DNA from: Pseudomonas sp. SL4(2022)
Lineage (GTDB): Bacteria > Pseudomonadota > Gammaproteobacteria > Pseudomonadales > Pseudomonadaceae
Length of the DNA stretch: 64,000 bases
Direction of reading: 5' to 3'
Assembly: GCF_026625725.1 (NCBI RefSeq)
Contig: NZ_CP113060.1
Coordinates: 3,602,001 to 3,666,000, forward strand
Shown piece by piece: positions 58,145 through 64,000 of the stretch. The notes beneath the pieces are model-generated. The model searched no databases and had not been told where the DNA came from. It was given only the letters and a program-made list of their open reading frames with translations. The translations under genes were made by a program, and so were the position numbers. Every line of letters starts with the position of its first letter. Position 1 is the stretch's first letter.

Positions 58145-58668
58145 GCCCGCTCAGCTGTCTGTAAACAACGCCCTGTTTCGGCCACAAGCCGGGCAGGGCG
58201 TTGTGCGTTGTGCGCTGTTACCGATTTTCATCTGGGTAGTTGGCTGTCACCTGGGTGTAACGGTGCGCACTTTTATGGGGTGTGCGGGAACATTTTGCGC
58301 CAAAATAGTGCGGTGATTTATGTGGGCTGGAAAATAGAATCGTCGAGCAAACCGCTAAATCAGTGGGTTTGCAGATTTTGGGCGCGCTAATTGCTTTATT
58401 AACGGGTTATCTGTCTTTTCTGTCTCTGCATGTTTTTCAGGGGCTGTCAATATCCTCGCTATACCCGTCCGGGTCTTTTGTAATTACTTGTCGCATTGAA
58501 GAAATATCGACTTTCGAGCTGTCGCTAGAATGCCGCTCACCCGGCTAGGGCCGTCCAGCGGATGCGCAGCGCGCAGGTTGGCGGTGACTCACTACAATTC
58601 ATGCAAGGCCGGATGCACCCTCACAATCTCTGCCAACCGATGCCATTCCCATTCGAAGGAGTCACAAA
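58145..58668. other. long regulatory region between acsA and aotJ
   Basis: 524 bp without a gene. Contains an inverted repeat AACGCCCTG/CAGGGCGTT (58167-58175 with 58194-58202) just after acsA, lacking a T-run, and the ArgR half-sites at 58489 and 58520. AT-rich middle portion. No other structure is evident. Confidence 0.5.
58489..58535 (+). promoter_or_regulatory. ArgR binding half-sites upstream of aotJ
   Basis: TGTCGC ATTGAA GAAA at 58489-58504 fits the P. aeruginosa ArgR consensus TGTCGCN6GNAA in full; a second TGTCGC at 58520-58525 in the same direction is followed by a weaker match. Located about 145-180 bp before aotJ. Confidence 0.65.
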
Positions 58669-59448
58669 ATGAAGAAGATTGCACTTCTCGGCGCACTGGC
58701 GCTGTCCATGCTGTCGCCGCTGGCCATGGCTGAAGAGGCCAAGCCTCTGCGCATCGGTATCGAAGCCGCGTACCCACCGTTTGCCTTCAAAACACCTGAA
58801 GGCGCCATCAGCGGTTTCGACTACGACATCGGCGTCGCCCTGTGCGAAGAGATGAAAGTGGAATGTAAGTGGATCGAGCAGGAATTCGACGGCCTGATCC
58901 CGGCCCTGAAGGTACGCAAGTTTGACGCCGTACTGTCGTCGATGAGCATCACCGAAGATCGCCTGAAATCAGTTGATTTCAGCGGCAAGTACTACCAGAC
59001 CCCGGGCAAGTTGGCGATGAAGGCCGGCACCGTGATCAACGACCCGTTGGTGGATCTGAAAGGCAAAAAAGTCGGCGTACAGCGCGCCTCCACCTACGAC
59101 CGTTACGCCACCGATATCTTTGCCCCTGCCGGTATCGAGATCGTACGTTACAGCTCGCAGAACGAAGCCTTCCTCGACCTGGCTTCCGGTCGTCTGGACG
59201 CCACCTTTGCGGATGTCGTGAATATCGACGATGGCTTTATCAAGACTGACGCCGGTAAAGGCTTCGCCCTGGTCGGCCCGGACTTCAGCGACGAGAAATA
59301 TATCGGCATGGGCGCCGGTATCGCCGTGCGTAAAGGTGACAAGGCCCTGGCTGACAAGATCAGTGCTGCCATTGTGGCAATCCGTGCCAACGGCAAGTAC
59401 AAGGAAGTTCAGGACAAGTACTTCAACTTCAACGTCTACGGCGAGTGA
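58669..59448 (+). CDS. aotJ: arginine/ornithine ABC transporter substrate-binding protein AotJ
   Basis: 259 residues. Signal peptide MKKIALLGALALSMLSPLAMA; then PLRIGIEAAYPPFAFKTPEGAISGFDYDIGVALCEEM, the polar amino acid-binding fold, with AVLSSMSITEDR and TYDRYATDIF. Periplasmic. Followed by a strong hairpin before aotQ that would favour higher expression of this subunit. Synteny with P. aeruginosa PA0888. Confidence 0.95.
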   Translation: MKKIALLGALALSMLSPLAMAEEAKPLRIGIEAAYPPFAFKTPEGAISGFDYDIGVALCEEMKVECKWIEQEFDGLIPALKVRKFDAVLSSMSITEDRLKSVDFSGKYYQTPGKLAMKAGTVINDPLVDLKGKKVGVQRASTYDRYATDIFAPAGIEIVRYSSQNEAFLDLASGRLDATFADVVNIDDGFIKTDAGKGFALVGPDFSDEKYIGMGAGIAVRKGDKALADKISAAIVAIRANGKYKEVQDKYFNFNVYGE

Positions 59449-59474
59449 TTGAGTTCGCTTAATCGCTTGCACTG

Positions 59475-59520
59475 AAAGTGGCGCAAACTGGCTTCAACCT
59501 CATGTTTGCGCCACTTTTTT
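59475..59520 (+). terminator. intrinsic terminator/attenuator between aotJ and aotQ
   Basis: AAAGTGGCGCAAAC (59475-59488), 15-base loop, GTTTGCGCCACTTT (59504-59517), then TTT. Perfect 14-bp stem. In binding-protein operons such hairpins limit read-through or protect the upstream mRNA. Confidence 0.92.
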
Positions 59521-59624
59521 GTGACCACCCATCATGCTGTCGTGGAGCGACGTGACATTGCTCCCGGTACTATTTTTGTTGTACTCCCAGGCGCCATGTG
59601 GCGTTTGCATGAGGTAAGCAGAGC

Positions 59625-60314
59625 ATGCTCAACGGCTACGGCTCGACCATTCTGGAGGGTGCTTGGCTCACCCTGATTCTGGCGCTGACCTCGATGGCCG
59701 TGGCCATCGTATTGGGTCTGGTGGGTGCGGCGTTTCGCCTGTCACCAATCAAGTGGCTGGCGCTGCTGGGTGAAACCTACGCCACGGTGATCCGCGGGAT
59801 TCCCGACCTGGTGTTGATTCTGCTGATTTTCTACGGTGGCCAGGATATGGTGAACCGTATCGCACCGCTGCTCGGTTATGACGACTACATCGATATCAAC
59901 CCCTTTATTGCCGGCGTGTTCACCATGGGCTTTATCTTTGGTGCTTACCTGTCGGAGACCTTCCGCGGCGCCTTTATGGCCATCCCCAAAGGGCAAGCTG
60001 AAGCAGGCGCGGCGTATGGCATGAATGGCATGCAGGTGTTCTTCCGCATCCTGGTGCCACAGATGATTCGCTTCGCCATTCCCGGTTTTACCAACAACTG
60101 GTTGGTGTTGACCAAGGCCACCGCGCTGATTTCCGTGGTTGGTCTGCAGGACATGATGTTCAAGGCAAAAAGCGCGGCTGATGCCACCCGCGAGCCATTC
60201 ACCTTCTACTTGGCCGTTGCGGCTTTGTACCTGGTGCTGACCAGCGTGTCATTGCTGGCCTTGCGTTACCTGGAAAAACGTTACTCGGTCGGCATCAAAG
60301 CCGCTGATCTGTAA
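59625..60314 (+). CDS. aotQ: arginine/ornithine ABC transporter permease AotQ
   Basis: 229-residue permease of the HisQ type. Membrane segments and the cytoplasmic loop GAYLSETFRGAFMAIPKGQAEAGAAYGMNGMQVFFRILVPQMIRFAIPGFTNNW carrying the EAA motif. Starts with ATG after GAGGTAAGCAGAGC. Pairs with AotM. Confidence 0.94.
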   Translation: MLNGYGSTILEGAWLTLILALTSMAVAIVLGLVGAAFRLSPIKWLALLGETYATVIRGIPDLVLILLIFYGGQDMVNRIAPLLGYDDYIDINPFIAGVFTMGFIFGAYLSETFRGAFMAIPKGQAEAGAAYGMNGMQVFFRILVPQMIRFAIPGFTNNWLVLTKATALISVVGLQDMMFKAKSAADATREPFTFYLAVAALYLVLTSVSLLALRYLEKRYSVGIKAADL

Positions 60315-60329
60315 GCGGGGAGCGTAGCG

Positions 60330-61028
60330 ATGATTTTTGACTACACCGTAATCTGGGAAAACCTGCCGCTGTACATCAGCGGGGTAGGCGTTACCCTTAA
60401 AATTTTGCTGATCTCCCTGGCATGCGGCCTGGCCCTGGCCATCCCCCTGGGCTTGATGCGCGTCTCCAAGTCGGCGCTGGTGAACTTTCCGGCCTGGCTC
60501 TACACCTATGTGATTCGCGGCACGCCGATGCTGGTGCAGCTGTTTCTCATCTATTACGGTCTTGCCCAGTTCGAGGCGGTGCGTGAGAGTGCGCTGTGGC
60601 CGTATTTCTCCAGTGCCACTTTCTGTGCCTGCCTGGCGTTTGCCATCAACACCAGCGCCTACAGCGCGGAGATTCTCGCCGGCAGCCTCAAGGCCACACC
60701 GCATGGTGAGATCGAGGCCGCCAAGGCCATGGGCATGTCGCGCTTCAAGCTGTACCGCCGAATCCTGCTGCCGTCGGCGCTGCGCCGCGCACTGCCGCAG
60801 TACAGCAACGAAGTAATCATGATGCTACACACCACCTCGCTGGCCTCGATCGTCACCCTGATCGACATCACCGGCGCAGCACGCACTGTCAGTTCGCAGT
60901 ACTACCTGCCGTTCGAGGCATTTATCACGGCCGGCCTGTTCTACCTGTGCCTGACCTTTATCCTCGTACGCCTGTTCAAGCTGGCCGAACGCCGCTGGTT
61001 GGCCTACCTGGCCCCGCGCAAGGCCTGA
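60330..61028 (+). CDS. aotM: arginine/ornithine ABC transporter permease AotM
   Basis: 232-residue permease of the HisM type; EAA loop SAEILAGSLKATPHGEIEAAKAMGMSRFKLYRRILLPSALRRALPQYSNE. 15-nt gap from aotQ. Confidence 0.94.
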   Translation: MIFDYTVIWENLPLYISGVGVTLKILLISLACGLALAIPLGLMRVSKSALVNFPAWLYTYVIRGTPMLVQLFLIYYGLAQFEAVRESALWPYFSSATFCACLAFAINTSAYSAEILAGSLKATPHGEIEAAKAMGMSRFKLYRRILLPSALRRALPQYSNEVIMMLHTTSLASIVTLIDITGAARTVSSQYYLPFEAFITAGLFYLCLTFILVRLFKLAERRWLAYLAPRKA

Positions 61029-61038
61029 GGAACAGAGC

Positions 61039-62151
61039 ATGCAGCGTATTGATCATTCACTGCCCTGGGGCTGCCCCGGAACCGAACGCCGCTTGAGTGT
61101 GTTTCGTTTCGGCCATGGCCCATGCAAGGCCTATATCCAGGCCTCGCTGCATGCCGATGAGCTGCCTGGAATGCGCGTGGCAGTAGAGCTCAAGCGCCGC
61201 CTGCGTGAGCTGGAAGCCCAGGGGCGGTTGACCGGGGTGATCGAACTGGTGCCAGTGGCCAACCCGATTGGTCTGGGACAGATGTTTCAGGCCAGCCATC
61301 AGGGGCGTTTTGAGCTGGGCAGCGGGAAAAACTTCAACCGTGATTTCCCTGACCTGGCTGCCGCCATTGCACCGGCGTTGTACGGTTGCCTGGGTCAGGA
61401 CGGACCGAGCAATGTGCGGCTGATTCGCGCTGCCATGCAAGCGGCGTTGGAAGCCTTGCCACCCGCCGGCTCGGAGCTGCAAGGCTTGCAGCGCCTGTTG
61501 CTGAAGCATGCCTGCGATGCCGATGTGGTGCTCGACCTGCACTGTGATTTTGACGCCGCAGTGCATCTCTACTTGCTGCCGCAACAGTGGCCACAGCTGC
61601 GCACCCTGGCTGCTCGCCTGCAGGCCGGTGCGGCGCTGACCGTCGAGGACTCCGGCGGTAATTCCTTTGATGAGGCCTGCGCCTTGCCCTGGGTTCAGCT
61701 GGCGCAGGATTTTCCTCAGGCGGCTGTACCTCCGGCATGCCTGGCGGTAACAGTCGAGCTGGGTGGCATGGCCGATACCGGTAAGCTCGAGGCCGAGGCC
61801 CGTGCCGAAAGCATTCTGGCGTTCCTTGCCGAGCAAGGCCTGATTGCCGGTGACTGGTCGCCAGCACCCGATCAATGTTGCGAAGCCACGCCGTTTGCTG
61901 GGGCGCAATACGCTTATGCCCCGCATGCCGGTGTGGTGAGCTTTCTGCAGCCGGTGGGCGCGCGGGTTTTGGCCGGTGACCCCCTATTTGAAGTGATCGA
62001 TCCGCTGGACGATCGCCACACGACTGTCTGCGCCGCCACAGACGGTGTGCTTTATGCGCGCGAGCGGTTGCGCTTTGCCCAACCCGGTTTGTGGTTGGCC
62101 AAAGTGGCCGGTCGTACCCCTATTCGCCAGGGTCGCTTGCTCAGCGACTGA
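61039..62151 (+). CDS. succinylglutamate desuccinylase/aspartoacylase-like protein
   Basis: 370 residues. M14-type zinc carboxypeptidase-like fold: zinc ligands in SLHADELPGM (His, Glu) and the third His in VVLDLHCDFDA; a catalytic Glu is likely in TVELGGMAD. Same place as the P. aeruginosa gene PA0891 inside the aot operon; the substrate is unknown but presumably an arginine-related N-acyl amino acid. Full length. Confidence 0.88.
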   Translation: MQRIDHSLPWGCPGTERRLSVFRFGHGPCKAYIQASLHADELPGMRVAVELKRRLRELEAQGRLTGVIELVPVANPIGLGQMFQASHQGRFELGSGKNFNRDFPDLAAAIAPALYGCLGQDGPSNVRLIRAAMQAALEALPPAGSELQGLQRLLLKHACDADVVLDLHCDFDAAVHLYLLPQQWPQLRTLAARLQAGAALTVEDSGGNSFDEACALPWVQLAQDFPQAAVPPACLAVTVELGGMADTGKLEAEARAESILAFLAEQGLIAGDWSPAPDQCCEATPFAGAQYAYAPHAGVVSFLQPVGARVLAGDPLFEVIDPLDDRHTTVCAATDGVLYARERLRFAQPGLWLAKVAGRTPIRQGRLLSD

Positions 62152-62169
62152 TTCAAGAGAGTGGAAACC

Positions 62170-62934
62170 ATGTACAAACTTGAAGTTCAGGATCTGCACA
62201 AGCGCTACGGCAGCCACGAAGTATTGAAAGGCGTGTCTCTGGCGGCCAAAGCCGGCGATGTGATCAGCATCATCGGCTCCAGCGGCTCGGGCAAGAGTAC
62301 CTTCCTGCGGTGTATCAACCTGCTGGAACAACCGTACGGTGGCAAGATTCTGCTCAACAACGAAGAGCTGAAACTGGTGGCCAACAAGGAGGGTGGTCTG
62401 AAAGCGGCCGATCCCAAACAGTTGCAGCGCATGCGCTCGCGCCTGTCCATGGTGTTCCAGCACTTCAACCTGTGGTCGCACATGAGCGCCCTGGAAAACG
62501 TCATGGAAGCCCCGGTGCACGTGCTCGGCATGAGCAAGAAGGAAGCCCTGGAAAAGGCCGAGCACTACCTGAACAAGGTTGGCGTGGCCCATCGTAAAGA
62601 TGCCTACCCGGCGCACATGAGCGGCGGCGAGCAGCAGCGTGTAGCGATTGCTCGCGCCCTGGCCATGGAGCCTGAGGTGATGCTGTTCGACGAGCCGACC
62701 TCGGCGCTGGACCCTGAGCTGGTCGGTGAAGTACTGAAAGTCATGCAGGACCTGGCGCAGGAAGGCCGTACCATGGTGGTGGTGACCCACGAAATGGGCT
62801 TTGCCCGTGAAGTCTCCAATCAGTTGGTGTTCCTCCACAAAGGTGTGGTGGAAGAGCGGGGTTGCCCGAAAGAAGTGCTGGTCAATCCGCAATCCGAACG
62901 TCTGCAGCAGTTCCTCTCTGGCAGTCTCAAATAA
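62170..62934 (+). CDS. aotP: arginine/ornithine ABC transporter ATP-binding protein AotP
   Basis: 254 residues. Walker [14 protein letters not shown]-loop MVFQHFNLW, signature [15 protein letters not shown], Walker [16 protein letters not shown], switch His [16 protein letters not shown] 62170; an in-frame GTG at 62161 is an alternative. Amino-acid-importing HisP type. Last transport gene of the operon. Confidence 0.95.
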   Translation: MYKLEVQDLHKRYGSHEVLKGVSLAAKAGDVISIIGSSGSGKSTFLRCINLLEQPYGGKILLNNEELKLVANKEGGLKAADPKQLQRMRSRLSMVFQHFNLWSHMSALENVMEAPVHVLGMSKKEALEKAEHYLNKVGVAHRKDAYPAHMSGGEQQRVAIARALAMEPEVMLFDEPTSALDPELVGEVLKVMQDLAQEGRTMVVVTHEMGFAREVSNQLVFLHKGVVEERGCPKEVLVNPQSERLQQFLSGSLK

Positions 62935-63001
62935 CCCGCGGCAACATCCGCACGCACCCACGTTATGCCCATAATCGCCAACAGAGCCTAAACTGCCCCC
63001 C

Positions 63002-63982
63002 ATGAATGCCCACCGAATTGGCTTCCTGCTTTGGCCCAACACCAAGCCCCTGACCCTGGCCTTGGCGGAAGAAGCGCTGCGCGTTGCCCAGCGCGTCCAC
63101 CCCGAGGTGGTCTATGAGCTGGTGTTTCTGCAGGCTGAGGCACCGCTCGAAGGTGCATGGCGGCTTCCAGGGGAAGCCTGGGTGGGTAAGCTGGAAGGCT
63201 GCCAGAAGCTCTTTCTGCTCGCCGACGAGCCGCCAGGGCCGATGCCGGCGGCACTCTCCGGCGCGCTCAAGCAACTGGTGCGCGGCGGTTGCGTGATCGG
63301 TGCGATTGCCGCCGGGGTCTACCCGCTGGCGCAGCTGGGCTTGCTCGATGGCTACCGCGCTTCGGTGCACTGGCGCTGGCAGGATGATTTCAGCGAGCGC
63401 TTCCCTAAAGTGATCGCCACCAGCCATCTGTTCGATTGGGACCGTGATCGCCTGACCGCCTGTGGCGGCTTGGCCGTGCTCGACCTGTTACTGGCCTTGT
63501 TGGCCCGTGATCACGGCGCTGAATTGGCCGGTGCGGTATCCGAAGAGTTGGTGGTCGAGCGTATCCGTGAGGGCGGTGAGCGTCAGCGCATTCCGCTGCA
63601 GAATCGTCTGGGCTCCAGCCACCCCAAGCTGACTCAGGCCGTGCTGCTGATGGAAGCCAATATCGAAGAGCCGCTGACCACCGACGAAATTGCCCAACAC
63701 GTATGTGTTTCGCGCCGTCAGCTGGAGCGCATCTTCAAGCAATACCTCAACCGCGTACCCAGCCAGTACTACCTGGAACTGCGCCTGAATAAAGCGCGCC
63801 AATTGCTGATGCAAACCAGCAAATCGATCATTCAGATCGGCCTTTCCTGCGGCTTCTCCTCCGGCCCGCACTTCTCTAGCGCCTATCGCAATTTTTTTGG
63901 CGCCACCCCACGTGAAGACCGCAACCAACGGCGCAGCAACAGCCCATTCGAGCTGACGTCGACGCCCATCGAGCGCGGCTGA
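63002..63982 (+). CDS. argR: arginine-responsive transcriptional regulator ArgR (AraC family)
   Basis: 326 residues. N-terminal GATase1/DJ-1-like ligand domain (IGFLLWPNTKPLTLALAEEAL... GGCVIGAIAAGVYPLAQLGLL); C-terminal AraC DNA-binding domain with two helix-turn-helices (TTDEIAQHVCVSRRQLERIFKQYLNRVPSQYYLELRLNKARQLL and IIQIGLSCGFSSGPHFSSAYRNFFGATP). This is the Pseudomonas ArgR type, unrelated to the E. coli ArgR. Activates arginine catabolism and the aot operon itself, and represses synthesis genes. Same order as P. aeruginosa. Confidence 0.96.
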   Translation: MNAHRIGFLLWPNTKPLTLALAEEALRVAQRVHPEVVYELVFLQAEAPLEGAWRLPGEAWVGKLEGCQKLFLLADEPPGPMPAALSGALKQLVRGGCVIGAIAAGVYPLAQLGLLDGYRASVHWRWQDDFSERFPKVIATSHLFDWDRDRLTACGGLAVLDLLLALLARDHGAELAGAVSEELVVERIREGGERQRIPLQNRLGSSHPKLTQAVLLMEANIEEPLTTDEIAQHVCVSRRQLERIFKQYLNRVPSQYYLELRLNKARQLLMQTSKSIIQIGLSCGFSSGPHFSSAYRNFFGATPREDRNQRRSNSPFELTSTPIERG

Positions 63983-64000
63983 GTCTCCTTTCAGGGCATT

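Noticed and set aside
58208..58733. Small plus-strand frames between acsA and aotJ
   Set aside because: Short, overlapping one another, without ribosome-binding sites; the area is regulatory.

Overview
The window is chromosomal DNA of a Pseudomonas species. Several blocks reproduce gene orders I know from Pseudomonas aeruginosa: bepA-tusA-like-perM-like / bcp-gcvR / dapA-bamC-purC-tRNA-Ser; oprH-phoP-phoQ; phhR // phhA-phhB-phhC; acsA-aotJ-aotQ-aotM-desuccinylase-like-aotP-argR. Coding density is high and the core is GC-rich. Species cannot be fixed from sequence alone.

Layout. 1-7.9 kb: start of a fadE-type acyl-CoA dehydrogenase (minus strand, runs off the left edge), a transglutaminase-like protein, a YadG/YadH-like ABC exporter and a two-gene RND efflux pump. 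8.1-19.4 kb: a defence island, a type I restriction-modification operon (hsdM-hsdS-...-hsdR) with a NERD-nuclease/UvrD-like helicase and an AlbA_2/GHKL-ATPase protein between S and R, and a Fic AMP-transferase at its end that is frameshifted at a run of seven C. 19.4-29.8 kb: metabolic and envelope housekeeping genes (two oxidoreductases, a BASS transporter, BepA, TusA-like, AI-2E/PerM-like, Bcp, GcvR, DapA, BamC, and an unusually long PurC).

29.9-44.9 kb: a complete Pf-like filamentous prophage (Inoviridae) inserted in the 3' end of a tRNA-Ser(CGA) gene and bounded by 73-bp direct repeats. Its core (30.1-38.7 kb) has the Pf order: ParE-type toxin/antitoxin, integrase, Rep, Zot (pI), pVI, pIII, small coat proteins, CoaB, pVII-like, ssDNA-binding protein, accessory ORFs, Xis-like and a divergent repressor. 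Between the repressor and attR it carries about 6 kb of AT-rich cargo: a 1425-residue Sec-signal RHS-repeat toxin with a ParB-like C-terminal domain, a probable cognate immunity gene and an Imm26-family immunity gene. This is the most unusual part of the window. Immediately outside attR is the C-terminal scar of a second, unrelated tyrosine recombinase, followed by a divergent LysR/short-chain-dehydrogenase pair.

46.8-64 kb: oprH-phoPQ (Mg2+ and antimicrobial-peptide response), the phenylalanine hydroxylase regulon (phhR divergent from phhABC), two membrane/envelope proteins of unknown role, acetyl-CoA synthetase, and the arginine/ornithine ABC uptake operon ending in its regulator argR. Candidate regulatory sites for PhoP, PhhR, ArgR, the phage repressor, the toxin-antitoxin pair and the LysR regulator are visible and listed separately.
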